64,000 bases of DNA from Chromatiaceae bacterium (GTDB lineage: Bacteria; Pseudomonadota; Gammaproteobacteria; Chromatiales; Chromatiaceae), in NCBI GenBank assembly GCA_013426805.1, contig JACDZG010000027.1, positions 1-64,000 on the forward strand, read 5' to 3'. Position 1 is the stretch's first letter. Every line of letters begins with the position of its first letter. The notes below the pieces were generated by a model. The model was not told where the DNA came from and ran no database searches. It saw only the letters and a list, made by a program, of their open reading frames with translations. The translations under genes were made by a program, and so were the position numbers. Below are positions 9,746 through 17,812 of this stretch, one piece after another.

Positions 9746-10114
9746 ATGAACGGCTGTTTTCTCAAGTTCTATGTGGCGGAGAACCGCCGCCACCATCGTA
9801 AACTGGCCTACGACTGGCTGCTGGATGAGGCGAAGCAGCTCGGTTTGCACGGTGGTTCAGCGTTCCGCGCCCTGGCCGGCTATGGCCGTCATGGGCGACT
9901 GCACGAGGAGCGTTTTTTCGAGTTGGCCGGAGACCTGCCGGTGGAAGTGGGTTTCGTGGTGACCCAGGAGGAGGCCGATCGGTTCCTGGCGCACATCGCG
10001 GCGCAGGGGCTCAATCTGTTTTATCTCAGGGTGCCGGTGGAGTATGGGTTTACCGGTGATCCTGAATCTTCGTCACCTGAAGCGCATTCACAGGCAGCCC
10101 CCATAATGACCTAA
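9746..10114 (+). CDS. DUF190 family protein
   Basis: A 122-residue protein matching the DUF190 family, small PII-like ferredoxin-fold proteins. Visible family features are the N-terminal LKFYVAENRRH, the central GGSAFRALAGYGRHG and the strand-rich LPVEVGFVVTQEEADRFL. DUF190 genes are often next to crcB fluoride channel genes, but no crcB is seen here; the divergent neighbour is an HPP membrane protein. The role is not established; a nucleotide-sensing regulator of a membrane partner would fit the fold. Confidence 0.8.
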   Translation: MNGCFLKFYVAENRRHHRKLAYDWLLDEAKQLGLHGGSAFRALAGYGRHGRLHEERFFELAGDLPVEVGFVVTQEEADRFLAHIAAQGLNLFYLRVPVEYGFTGDPESSSPEAHSQAAPIMT

Positions 10115-10123
10115 TGGCGTGGC

Positions 10124-10601
10124 GTGAAGAATCGGCTTCCATCAACAACGACGGAGATGCAGGCCATCGGTGCCGACCAACCCACGCTGGCCGACATCCA
10201 CGCCGAGCGAGCCGCGCTCCTCGCGCAACTGGCCGGGTCCGCCAAACCTGCCGATCAACCGTCCGCAACGGCATCGCAAGGGGCCTTCGACCCCGGCCAA
10301 CTCGTCCGGCTCAAGGCCCAGCCCATAGTCACCGGCGCCGTGGTCTCCCGTGTCCCGGCCGACCCCGAAGACCGCTACCAGGTCGGCGACCCCGACCCCT
10401 ACACCTTGCTCCACCTCCTGCGCCCGGACCTGCTGCCCAGCTGCCGCGTGCTCGCAAGCCGCGTCTTCGGCCTCGCGTCCTACCTGGAGTCTATCCTCGA
10501 CCGCCGCCTGTCCCAACTGGAGTATCCAAGCCGCCACCGGCCACGCCCGCGGTCTGGCTCAGGACTTGACCACGGTCCTCAATCGTGGCGTCATTGGAAC
10601 A
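10124..10601 (+). pseudogene. Degraded N-terminal fragment of unknown gene (helicase-like start)
   Basis: The frame from 10124 has coding character for about 130 codons (IHAERAALLAQLAG, FDPGQLVRLKAQPIVTGAVV, PADPEDRYQV), then turns into arginine- and proline-rich sequence after about 10525. The PGQLVRL...EDRYQV stretch is reminiscent of the N-terminal barrel found on some SNF2/DEAD helicases of phage-defence loci, but the helicase body is absent. Around 10525-10600 another frame looks more natural (IQAATGHARGLAQDLTTVL), suggesting a frameshift or fusion. The frame itself stays open to 10687, overlapping tumE. It is probably a relic, and the assignment is tentative. Confidence 0.35.
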
Positions 10602-10883
10602 ATGAACGCCAGAAAGCTCTTCGAGCGCCGTCAGACTTTCCGCTCCGGCCTGATCGAAATGGTTATCTGGCAACTCCCGCAGGCTGACGCGGAGCGCCCG
10701 CACGGGCTGAAGTACCGTTTAGTGTATATTCGGGACCAGCAGCGTATCGTCGGCTATGACAACGAGCGCGGCAAGGGCGACCACAAGCATCTGGGCGGAC
10801 GGGAAGAACCTTATACGTTCGTCAGCGTCAGGACTTTGCTCGACGATTTCTGGGCCGATGTCAGGAGCTTGACCGATGAGTGA
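10602..10883 (+). CDS. TumE-like toxin (DUF6516) of a toxin-antitoxin pair
   Basis: The 93-residue product matches the TumE/DUF6516 toxin family: LIEMVIWQLPQ, KYRLVYIRDQQRIVGYDNE, GKGDHKHLGGREEPYTFVS and a C-terminal LLDDFWADVRSL. The G-K-G-D-H-K-H block is the family hallmark. The ATG at 10602 is chosen because homologous sequence begins there, although the frame is open further upstream. It overlaps the antitoxin gene by 8 bp, the usual arrangement of translationally coupled toxin-antitoxin pairs. The pair sits at the left edge of an accessory island with a reverse transcriptase. The molecular target is not apparent from sequence. Confidence 0.8.
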   Translation: MNARKLFERRQTFRSGLIEMVIWQLPQADAERPHGLKYRLVYIRDQQRIVGYDNERGKGDHKHLGGREEPYTFVSVRTLLDDFWADVRSLTDE

Positions 10884-11241
10884 ACGACGCATCCTTCGCA
10901 TCGAGATCTCGACCCCGCAGGCGGCGATGGAAGCATTCGCGCAAACCTGGGAACGCCTGGAACAGGGCGAAGCCGTCACTCCAGTTGAATCCATTGGCTT
11001 CGAGAGCCTGTCTGAGATGCTCAGTACCCTGACGCCAAGGCGTTGGGAACTGATACAGACGGTCAAACGCCGCGGACCTACACCCATCGGGGAACTTGCT
11101 GAACCAGTCGAGCAGGACAAGATCCCTGGCTGCACCGATGTCGGGACCTTGGTCGATCTAGGTATCCTTGAAATCGACGACCGCCAACGCGTTTTTGTGC
11201 CTTGGGATGAGATTGATCTGCGGGTGCCGCTGGCGGCTTGA
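10876..11241 (+). CDS. TumA-like antitoxin, helix-turn-helix DNA-binding protein
   Basis: A 121-residue protein with the layout of the antitoxins that accompany TumE toxins: an N-terminal region for toxin binding, then a winged helix-turn-helix starting LSTLTPRRWELIQTVKRRG and ending DLGILEIDDRQRVFVPWDEI. The loop GELAEPVEQDKIPGCTDV differs from the common R-x-Y-K-N-V-H recognition helix, so DNA specificity may have shifted or weakened. It overlaps the toxin gene by 8 bp and ends 130 bp before the methyltransferase-reverse transcriptase pair. Such antitoxins usually repress their own operon. Confidence 0.75.
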   Translation: MSERRILRIEISTPQAAMEAFAQTWERLEQGEAVTPVESIGFESLSEMLSTLTPRRWELIQTVKRRGPTPIGELAEPVEQDKIPGCTDVGTLVDLGILEIDDRQRVFVPWDEIDLRVPLAA

Positions 11242-11371
11242 GGTTCCGATATTTCCATGACCTGGCGTCCGTCAGACCGGCCCGACCCTACCTCGCTGTT
11301 TGGCTTGTCCACAGCCTCCCCGATGGCTCGAATCTTTACTTGACATCCGACAATAAGAGGACCGCGAATTC

Positions 11372-12355
11372 ATGGGTTACGTGTCGACACCGACTTCTGT
11401 TCTTTCGTTCATAGGGAAAAGTCTTCCTCCTTCAGTCTGGAGTTCGGGCGTGCTTTATCTACCCAAGCCGCTCACTGATGCGCATAAAGACATCCTAAAT
11501 GACAACGGCTGGATGCAATCTTATCAGCCAACCGGAGGCAAGGAACAGGGCGGACAGTCACCGAAAGACGCTAAGGACCACTTGGTTAATCGCTTCCTAA
11601 ACTCATCTGCCCGCATGCAATTTGTTTGCGCAGATCCGTTGGACGAGCAAACGGCGGTCCGCAACATGGTCCTTGACCAGCTTGGGGATGGTAATAATTT
11701 TCTGTTGGACCTGGCGGCCGGGAATGGTGCCGGGACGCTGGCGCTGCTCTCTTTTTTGTGCGAGTTGCGGATTCAACGCTCCATCCCGAAACTGCCGCTG
11801 AATGTCTCGATCGTTGGAGTTGACTATTCAGAAAATGCTCTGGAATTTTACGCTAATTTGCTGGAGCGCCTCACCCCATGGTTTTCATCAGCGGGAATTA
11901 ATGTATCTTTGGTCACGAATTCTTGCGACATCAGAGTGAGCGGTGCGGTTAGCGAAGTATTAGAGTCATTTTTTTCCCATGCTAGACAAAACGGCGTAAA
12001 TCGGTTCTTGTGCGTGATCTCAGCACTTTCTGGCGTGGGAAAAGACGAACTTGAGGTGATGCATGATTCTCTAAAAATTGTAGCAGCCCGCCTAAGTCAT
12101 AAGACCTGCACCAGTTCTTGGCTATGGGTAGAGCCCCATGTGAAAAATTCTTGGCTGACTAGATTTGCTGACTCCGTGCGATTAGTGTTGAATCAGGTTG
12201 CCTTTCATTTTACCAGGAACGGCGACGAATACAATATTCGGACTGATGTGCCCCAACTCGCCAAACACAAATCTCGGCGCTTTTATTGGTATGACCCGCA
12301 TATCGATCAAGAAGTAAAGAGTCATGTGACTGTAATGGCATTCGGCAATGAGTAG
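11372..12355 (+). CDS. SAM-dependent methyltransferase-fold protein paired with a reverse transcriptase
   Basis: A 327-residue protein. Residues ~111-121 read LLDLAAGNGAG, the glycine-rich SAM-binding motif I of class I methyltransferases, and SIVGVDYSENALEFY is the motif II region with an acidic residue for the ribose. The N-terminal 100 residues and the C-terminal region (YWYDPHIDQEVKSHVTVMAF) are unfamiliar. No NPPY or DPPY motif is seen, so it need not be a DNA amino-methyltransferase. The gene overlaps the downstream reverse transcriptase gene by 8 bp, implying translational coupling. Base composition is visibly lower in GC than that of the flanking genes, suggesting horizontal acquisition. 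The substrate is unknown; RNA, tRNA, protein or cDNA are all possible. Confidence 0.7.
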   Translation: MGYVSTPTSVLSFIGKSLPPSVWSSGVLYLPKPLTDAHKDILNDNGWMQSYQPTGGKEQGGQSPKDAKDHLVNRFLNSSARMQFVCADPLDEQTAVRNMVLDQLGDGNNFLLDLAAGNGAGTLALLSFLCELRIQRSIPKLPLNVSIVGVDYSENALEFYANLLERLTPWFSSAGINVSLVTNSCDIRVSGAVSEVLESFFSHARQNGVNRFLCVISALSGVGKDELEVMHDSLKIVAARLSHKTCTSSWLWVEPHVKNSWLTRFADSVRLVLNQVAFHFTRNGDEYNIRTDVPQLAKHKSRRFYWYDPHIDQEVKSHVTVMAFGNE

Positions 12356-14102
12356 CGCGATGTTCGGACTTGATCAAACACTGCTAATCAGGGCACTAAA
12401 CACTACCCGACAAAGCTATTTTCCGACGTATGTTGGCTTGCGTTTAATTGCCGATCAACTTCCCCCAGGAGAAAACGCTTATTTGCAGCGACTTATACGT
12501 CGGCGGCTTTTCTCCGGCGATGCGTGGAGATTCAAGCAATTTGATCTCTACAAGGGATCAAGTACCACTCCCGCAGGCGTTGAGCATATCTATCGCGACT
12601 GCTTAGCGCCGAGTCCCTTGACTGCTATCGCGGAATCATTTGTGCTTGCGCTCCTTGCGCAGCACTCCGCGTTTTCCGTTCCCTCACGAGTCTATAGCTA
12701 CCGTTGGCCCTCATCCTCTAGATCCGGCGGGAGTTATGAGTTCTTCGTCGAGGGTTACAAGCAACGGAATGGTGATATTGCCGATGGACTGAGTGTCGCA
12801 AATCATGTTGCGGTTGTCACCGACATCAAGAGGTTTTATCCTTCGATTTGTCCAAGAAAAATTGACTCTATCTTAAAGTCGCTACTGGATAAGTCAGATG
12901 AGGATTTCAAGCCCTGGCGTGATCCAATTATAGGGTTTTTTTCTCAACTTCTCAGCGCCGGTAGTCATGGAATACCAATAGGGCCGGCGTCAAGTCACGT
13001 GCTCGGACACTTAATACTGCGCGACGTCGATCATGAGTTAACAAGTAACTATGGAACCAACTATTATCGTTATGTTGACGATATCGTCGTGGTTTGCCAT
13101 GAGGACCAAGTTGACAAAGTAAAACGCGATATTCAGCGCTCTGTCGAGCGGCAGGGTTTGGCGCTCAATACGGATAAGACGAACGTAATCGGCCGCATCG
13201 AGTGGCAGCGTAGCATTATGCGCCCAGACATATCGGATGAGGATAGCTTTCGAAGCTTCTCAACTGACCTTACAGTCTACTTGGCATTCCACCCGGAGCG
13301 AGCCGAATCAATGAAGAAAATGTTGGCAGAGGGTGGCCTCAGTATTCCAGTCGAGAGACTGCGAGCCCTCTCTGCTTATCCACGGTTTAGATACTTTCTA
13401 AGCCGAAGAAAGGCGCGGTCCGGACTATCTCATGCACTCGGACTATTTTTCGCAAGTAACCGAGCGCTGTTGGATCGAGGGTTGCGGCTAAAGGGATTAT
13501 ACGAAAGCGCTTTGTCCTCCCTCCTAGACGAACCGGTAGAGTTTTCAGGACGGCGCTGGCAACTGCAGCGAGCTAGACGGGTGATCAACTCACTTTTCTA
13601 TCTGAGGCATTTTTCCGAGTGGAATGTGGGGCGTGGAACGTTCGATACATTGCCTGAGCTTGCTGAGCAGGCGGCGCTCGCAGAAGCGCTCAGTACTGGA
13701 CTCGCGACCCCAGTATTGCCCTATTATGGACGGGGGCCGGCAGCCTTCTCCGAGCTATGGGTTGAGCATGGTCAAAGCGATGTCAAGTTATTGTCGAGCG
13801 ATAACCAGGCGAACACTGCAGAAGTTGATGCACTAATTACTTTGCGACTCTACGGCCTCATTCCAGCGGAACGCGTCGAGTCCCTTCGGAAGCAGTACAA
13901 TTCACGTTTGCTATGTGTCGTGAATCGAGCTAACGCTTCGGCACGCACAACCCTCAATCTATCTTTTGAGGATGAGTTCGAGTCTCTTCGACTTGGCGTC
14001 ACAGACCAGGAATTCTCTGTGCTCGCAAGAACGAGATATGCGCAATCCGAAGGCGCTGCGCTGCAGGCTCTATCGCTATTTGGATCAGAATACCGAAGTT
14101 GA
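12348..14102 (+). CDS. Reverse transcriptase of the unknown-group/abortive-infection type
   Basis: A 584-residue RNA-directed DNA polymerase. Motif A is VVTDIKRFYPSI with the catalytic aspartate at about residue 159, motif B is GIPIGPASSHVLGHL, and motif C is YVDD at residues 242-245. The thumb follows at NTDKTNVIGRIEW. About 300 further residues are probably helical and lack maturase or endonuclease domains, as in Abi/UG reverse transcriptases of defence systems. No Avd or repeat pair is nearby, and the methyltransferase gene abuts it upstream, so it is unlikely to be a DGR or retron enzyme. It is co-translated with the methyltransferase (8-bp overlap). Which UG class it belongs to cannot be decided by eye. 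Confidence 0.85.
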   Translation: MSSAMFGLDQTLLIRALNTTRQSYFPTYVGLRLIADQLPPGENAYLQRLIRRRLFSGDAWRFKQFDLYKGSSTTPAGVEHIYRDCLAPSPLTAIAESFVLALLAQHSAFSVPSRVYSYRWPSSSRSGGSYEFFVEGYKQRNGDIADGLSVANHVAVVTDIKRFYPSICPRKIDSILKSLLDKSDEDFKPWRDPIIGFFSQLLSAGSHGIPIGPASSHVLGHLILRDVDHELTSNYGTNYYRYVDDIVVVCHEDQVDKVKRDIQRSVERQGLALNTDKTNVIGRIEWQRSIMRPDISDEDSFRSFSTDLTVYLAFHPERAESMKKMLAEGGLSIPVERLRALSAYPRFRYFLSRRKARSGLSHALGLFFASNRALLDRGLRLKGLYESALSSLLDEPVEFSGRRWQLQRARRVINSLFYLRHFSEWNVGRGTFDTLPELAEQAALAEALSTGLATPVLPYYGRGPAAFSELWVEHGQSDVKLLSSDNQANTAEVDALITLRLYGLIPAERVESLRKQYNSRLLCVVNRANASARTTLNLSFEDEFESLRLGVTDQEFSVLARTRYAQSEGAALQALSLFGSEYRS

Positions 14103-14296
14103 TTCGCAAGTGCTGGATTCGACAATGGCAACGGGGCCAGTGCAGGGACATGAGGCTCCAGACGCGAATACCAATACTGACGTACGCGGGAAAAATCGTT
14201 GTCGCATGGCATCGTAGGGCGGCGAGTTATTTCCCGGCAGTACATCAATCGCTGGTAACCCCACTCTGATATTTTCACCACTTAGGAGCGCGGCTA

Positions 14297-14554
14297 ATGC
14301 AATGGCAGGAGGTCCGTGCCCATTATCCCCAACAGTGGCTTCTGCTGGAGGCGGTCAAGGCTCATTCGGAAGGCGACCAGCGCATTCTCGACCAATTGGC
14401 GGTGCTTGACGCCTTCCACGATTCGGCGACGGCCCTGAGCGCCTACGCCAGGATTCATCGCGAAGTCCCGCAACGGGAGTTTTACGTCTTCCACACCAGC
14501 CGGGATACGCTGGACATCCGGGAGCGGCAGTGGCTTGGCATCCGGAGCGCGTGA
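14297..14554 (+). CDS. Small conserved protein upstream of a retropepsin-like gene
   Basis: An 85-residue acidic protein (MQWQEVRAHYPQQWLLLEAV, AHSEGDQRILDQLAVLDAF, REFYVFHT, DIRERQWLGIR). I recall proteins of this type encoded directly before small retropepsin-like aspartic protease genes in bacteria. Here too the stop overlaps the ATG of such a gene (ATGA at 14553-14556). The function is unknown; the pairing resembles a toxin-antitoxin layout but this is not established. It appears intact, whereas its partner is interrupted. Confidence 0.65.
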   Translation: MQWQEVRAHYPQQWLLLEAVKAHSEGDQRILDQLAVLDAFHDSATALSAYARIHREVPQREFYVFHTSRDTLDIRERQWLGIRSA

Positions 14555-14794
14555 TGAATATCGAGTTGCGTCATGGCTTGCCCTTTATAAGTGCAGAAAT
14601 TGAGTACCGCGGACGACAGGTCAAGGTCGAGACAGCAGTTCCCGGTGAACGCCAACTTACTGAAAAGTAAGGTGTCTTTCTTGCTAATTTTGTTGCGAAA
14701 AAATTCAGAATCTTTTTAAATCAATTGGTTGGGAGCCCTTCGCCGGGAATTGCTGAGGTCGAGAATGTCTTACTGGATACGCAGTCCCGGTGAC
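14554..14794 (+). pseudogene. Retropepsin-like aspartic protease gene, disrupted
   Basis: The frame starts MNIELRHGLPFISAEIEYRG, typical of small bacterial clan AA (retropepsin-like) proteases. It is then interrupted by a 124-bp inverted-repeat element with a stop at 14668. Removing the element and one 9-bp duplicate restores the frame to ...GRQVKVENVLLDT, which reaches the catalytic LDTG region. There the sequence changes again (LDTQSR, then a stop at 14794), so the rest of the gene is lost. Two successive lesions are therefore visible. The upstream partner gene remains intact. Confidence 0.7.
14633..14756. mobile_element. MITE-like element, 124 bp, with inverted ends and 9-bp target duplication
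   Basis: The left end reads CAGCAGTTCCCGGTGAA and the right end, reverse-complemented, CAGCAATTCCCGGCGAA: 15 of 17 bases match. The element is flanked by the direct repeat AGGTCGAGA at 14624-14632 and 14757-14765. The interior is AT-rich and non-coding. Excising the element and one direct repeat restores the reading frame of the host gene, which is strong support for a transposition event. The mobilising transposase family is not known; a 9-bp duplication limits the possibilities. Confidence 0.85.
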
Positions 14795-14895
14795 AGTTTA
14801 CCGAACCGGAAATCTTAGGGTTGAGAAAACAGTTATTCCCGGGATTCCCGAAACGTCGGCTGCCCATTCACGGCTGTTGGGCTAGAATCGGACCC

Positions 14896-15816
14896 ATGCA
14901 CACCGACCCGCTCTTCTACCGGATCTTCCAGGAGCGTCCGGCGACCGTCTTTGAACTGGCGGGCCTTGCGGTCCCGCCCGCGGGGGTCTACCGGATGCAT
15001 GCCGAGGAGATGAAACAGACCGCCTTTCGGCTCGACGGGGTGCTGTTGCCCGCTCCGGGTACACCCGGCCTGCCGTTGGTCTTCGCCGAGTCCCAGTTCT
15101 ATGCGGACCCCTGGTTCTATGCCCGCTGGCTGGCGTCGATCTTTCTGTTTCTATTTCGGCACCAGGTGATCGGCCCCTGGCGGGCAGTGGTGGTGTTTCC
15201 CGAACGGTCGTACGACGTCGGCGATACCACGCCCTACGATGCCTTGATCCGTTGCGGCGGCCTGCATCGGGTCTATCTCAAGGACCTGCTCGGCCGTCCC
15301 GGGCTCGGGCCGGGGGCGCGGCTCGCCCGTCTGGTGGTCATGGACCGGGAGCCACTGCTCACCGAGGCGCGTGCCTTGATCGATGAACAGACCGCGGCCG
15401 GGCAGCGCGAGTCGACCCTCGACCTGATCGAGACCGTGCTGGTCTACAAATTTCCAGAGCTTTCGCGAGAGGCGATCCAGATCATGCTCCATCTGCCTGA
15501 AACCGATTTGAAAAAGACCCGCTTTTACCAGGAGGTTTTCCGTGAGGGTGAGGAGGCGGGAGAGAAACGTGGCGAGAAACGTGGCGAGAAACGCGGCGAG
15601 AAACGCGGTCTGGTCCTTGGCCAACTGGGCTTGGTGATGCGCTTGTTGCGCCGTCGTGTCGGCGAGCCGACCGCCGATCAGCGCGCGCAGGTCGAGCGCC
15701 TCTCCGCCGACGAACTGGCCGCCTTGGGTGAGTCCCTGCTGGATTTCACCGGGATCGAGGACCTGGAGCGCTGGCTGAGGGGATCAATGGACAGTGAGGC
15801 TCGCAGTGACATCTGA
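14896..15816 (+). CDS. DUF2887 family protein (Rpn/PD-(D/E)XK nuclease-like)
   Basis: A 306-residue protein beginning MHTDPLFYRIFQERPATVFEL, the typical start of DUF2887 proteins. The start at 14896 is chosen over an in-frame upstream start at 14821 for that reason. The segment LPLVFAESQFYADPWFYARW holds the acidic residues of the presumed nuclease core; the family is related to recombination-promoting nucleases and often occurs in many copies per genome. Near residues 222-237 four GEKR units form a charged repeat, followed by a helical C-terminus. The 3' end abuts a truncated vapC gene in the opposite direction, which suggests that insertion of this gene destroyed vapC. Confidence 0.85.
   Translation: MHTDPLFYRIFQERPATVFELAGLAVPPAGVYRMHAEEMKQTAFRLDGVLLPAPGTPGLPLVFAESQFYADPWFYARWLASIFLFLFRHQVIGPWRAVVVFPERSYDVGDTTPYDALIRCGGLHRVYLKDLLGRPGLGPGARLARLVVMDREPLLTEARALIDEQTAAGQRESTLDLIETVLVYKFPELSREAIQIMLHLPETDLKKTRFYQEVFREGEEAGEKRGEKRGEKRGEKRGLVLGQLGLVMRLLRRRVGEPTADQRAQVERLSADELAALGESLLDFTGIEDLERWLRGSMDSEARSDI
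15559..15606 (+). repeat. Four tandem 12-bp units encoding GEKR repeats
   Basis: Units at 15559, 15571, 15583 and 15595 are near-identical copies of ggcgagaaacgy. They are in frame within the DUF2887 gene and lengthen a charged linker. Copy number probably varies by slippage. Confidence 0.9.
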
Positions 15817-15833
15817 TCCCCGGTTTCCCGACT

Positions 15834-16046
15834 CAATGACCCCGACATGCAGGTGAGCGGATCAAGCAATGTGCGGGCCTGACGGTAGCCGGCGTCACTG
15901 CGGAAACCCTGCAACACCTCGGTCAGGATCAGATCCGCGATCAATACCGGCTCAGTGGCGAGCAAGGCGTCAAGTGCATCGCACTCGACGGTGGATTTCC
16001 CGTTGAAGTAGTCGATCCAGACCGATGAGTCGACCAGCACCATCAC
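15834..16046 (-). pseudogene. VapC-type PIN-domain toxin, 3'-truncated
   Basis: The N-terminal 65-70 residues are a clear PIN domain start: MVLVDSSVWIDYFNG with the first metal-binding aspartate, then LIADLILTEVLQGFRSD with the conserved glutamate. After LLDPLTCM the family sequence stops and the frame runs antisense into the DUF2887 gene, so the later catalytic aspartates are missing. It overlaps vapB by 4 bp (ATGA). A toxin ending here should lack ribonuclease activity. Confidence 0.75.
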
Positions 16047-16240
16047 GCATCGTCGCGTCGCATGGCATCCAGGTCGCCGTCCCAGGGCAACTTGCCACGC
16101 GCCGTGCGGATGCGTTCTTGCTCCTTCAGTCGAACCAGGAGCCGCAACCCCTCCTCGACCGCCTCACGCTTGGTTTGCAGCCCCGAGAGCGCCTGTGCAC
16201 GCTCCATGAGCTGGTCATCAATCACGATATTCGTTCGCAT
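16043..16240 (-). CDS. VapB-type antitoxin
   Basis: A 65-residue ribbon-helix-helix-type antitoxin (MRTNIVIDDQLMERAQALSG, TKREAVEEGLRLLVRLKEQE, then a toxin-binding tail rich in W, D and R). Such proteins neutralise VapC ribonucleases and repress their own operon. It is intact and overlaps the following vapC remnant by 4 bp, so it is probably an orphan antitoxin retained after loss of its toxin. It could still bind DNA. Confidence 0.8.
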   Translation of the reverse strand: MRTNIVIDDQLMERAQALSGLQTKREAVEEGLRLLVRLKEQERIRTARGKLPWDGDLDAMRRDDA

Positions 16241-16451
16241 GCCGTGGGTCTCCTGTAGATCGGTGTTGGCGATTGTGCGGCTTGCGCTTGAGGTGATGGA
16301 ATCCTCGCCTTGTCGTCTTACCCGTCGATCTCCATGGTCTACGATCGGTGCGTTAGTATTGCTAGCGTCCGCCGATCATCCTATGGATTACAGCACTACC
16401 CCCGTTTCGCCTCAGCCGGCGTCAGGCGCGCCGAATCCAAGACTAAGTAAC

Positions 16452-16518
16452 TGTCCATTAACTACTTCCCGCTTTGAACGCCAACGTCGGCTAACAATCG
16501 GGAAGTAGAAAATGGACA
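16452..16518. repeat. 67-bp inverted repeat downstream of pyrC'
   Basis: The 20-nt arms (16452-16471 and 16499-16518) match at 18 of 20 positions; the arm core is CTACTTCCCG. The loop is about 27 nt. It lies 5 bp past the stop of pyrC', so in RNA it could form a long hairpin at the end of the pyr transcript. It could also be a small palindromic repeat element. No poly-U tail follows on the minus strand. Confidence 0.7.
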
Positions 16519-16522
16519 CTTT

Positions 16523-17812
16523 CTAAGCACGCTCATGGACGATCCGTCCGCCGAGCAGGGTCCAGCGCACCCGGCCCCGGAACTGACGACCAAGGAAGGG
16601 GGTGTTCTGGCCCTGACTGACGAGTGTCTCCGGGCTCAGGACCCAGGTTTCGGCCGGATCGAAGCAGCAGATGTCGGCCGGCCGGCCCGGCGCGAGACGG
16701 CCCAGGTCGTGGCCCAGGATCGCGGTGGGTCCGGTGGTCAGGCGGGCGATGGCGGCGGACAGCGTCAGGACGCCCTCATCGACCAGGGCCAGCGTGAGCG
16801 GCAGCAGGGTTTCCAGGGCCGAGATCCCCGGTGCGGTCTCGGGGAAGGGGGCCTGTTTGGCGTCGGCGTCATGGGGCTGGTGGTCGGAGCACAGGGCCTG
16901 GATGGCCCCTTCGGCAACGGCGGTGCGCAGCGCCTGCCGGTCGGCCAGGGTCCGCAGCGGCGGGATCACATGACAGTCGGCGTTGAAGCCGTAGACAGCG
17001 TCCTCGGTGAGGAAGAGTTGGTGCACCGAGCAGTCGCCGCTGGCCGGGATGCCGCGGCGCCGCGCCTCGGCCAGCATTTCGGCGCCGCGGGCGCTGGAGA
17101 GTCCGCGGAAGTGGATGCGGGCACCGGTCTGTTCGGCCAGGGCCAGGGCGCAAGCGACGGCGACGGTCTCGGCAGCCTCCGGGATGCCGGGCAGACCCAA
17201 CCGGGTGGCGACCCGGCCCTCGTGGGCGCAGCCGCCCTCGCTCAGGTCCGCGTCCTGGGGTTGCAGGAACAGCGTGAGGCCGAAGGTGGCGGCATAGTCC
17301 AGGGCGCGCATCAGCACCTGGGTGTTGCGGATGGGCCGGTCGGCCTGGCTGAGCACCGGGCAGCCGGCCTGTTTCAGGGCGGCCATCTCGGTGATATGGC
17401 GGCCTTCCAGACCCTGGGTGATGGCGCCGACCGGCAGCACCCGCGCCAGCCCATGGCGTTGTGCGGTGCGCAGGATGAGTTGGGCGACCGCCGGGGTGTC
17501 GATGACGGGCGCGGTGTCCGGCGGGCAGCATAGCGTGGTGATGCCGGCGGCGGCGGCGGCCCGGGTCTCGCTGGCGATGGTCGCTTTCTGTTCATGGCCG
17601 GGCTCGCGCAGCCGGGCGGAGAGGTCGATCAGGCCGGGGCAGACCACCAGCCCGCGGGCGTCGAGCGTGACATCCGGCTGGAACCCGGCCGGGGGCACGC
17701 CGATCGCGAGGACCCGGCCATCGGCGAGATGCAGGTCGGCCGCGCGGTCGGTCCCGCTCGCCGGGTCGATCAGGTGACCATGGAGAATGCTGATCTTTTT
17801 GCTGCTAGTCAT
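16523..17812 (-). CDS. pyrC': Dihydroorotase-like PyrC' (non-catalytic ATCase partner)
   Basis: A 429-residue amidohydrolase-fold protein starting [20 protein letters not shown]. In active dihydroorotases the motif is D-x-H-x-H-x-R-x-P-G; here it is [10 protein letters not shown], so both metal-binding histidines are lost. Other sites are also altered ([10 protein letters not shown]). This matches the PyrC' (PyrX) pseudo-dihydroorotase found after pyrB in Pseudomonas-type genomes, where it has a structural role in the aspartate transcarbamoylase complex. The gene overlaps pyrB by 8 bp. An active dihydroorotase must be encoded elsewhere. The start at 17812 is preferred over an in-frame 17869 because the family sequence begins there. 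Confidence 0.9.
   Translation of the reverse strand: MTSSKKISILHGHLIDPASGTDRAADLHLADGRVLAIGVPPAGFQPDVTLDARGLVVCPGLIDLSARLREPGHEQKATIASETRAAAAAGITTLCCPPDTAPVIDTPAVAQLILRTAQRHGLARVLPVGAITQGLEGRHITEMAALKQAGCPVLSQADRPIRNTQVLMRALDYAATFGLTLFLQPQDADLSEGGCAHEGRVATRLGLPGIPEAAETVAVACALALAEQTGARIHFRGLSSARGAEMLAEARRRGIPASGDCSVHQLFLTEDAVYGFNADCHVIPPLRTLADRQALRTAVAEGAIQALCSDHQPHDADAKQAPFPETAPGISALETLLPLTLALVDEGVLTLSAAIARLTTGPTAILGHDLGRLAPGRPADICCFDPAETWVLSPETLVSQGQNTPFLGRQFRGRVRWTLLGGRIVHERA

Noticed and set aside
12348-14102. Retron or DGR reverse transcriptase
   Set aside because: No repeat pair or Avd nearby, and a protein gene overlaps the RT start where a retron would have its msr-msd RNA.
15559-15606. 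Possible short CRISPR-like repeats
   Set aside because: Units are 12 bp, contiguous with no spacers, and in frame inside a gene.
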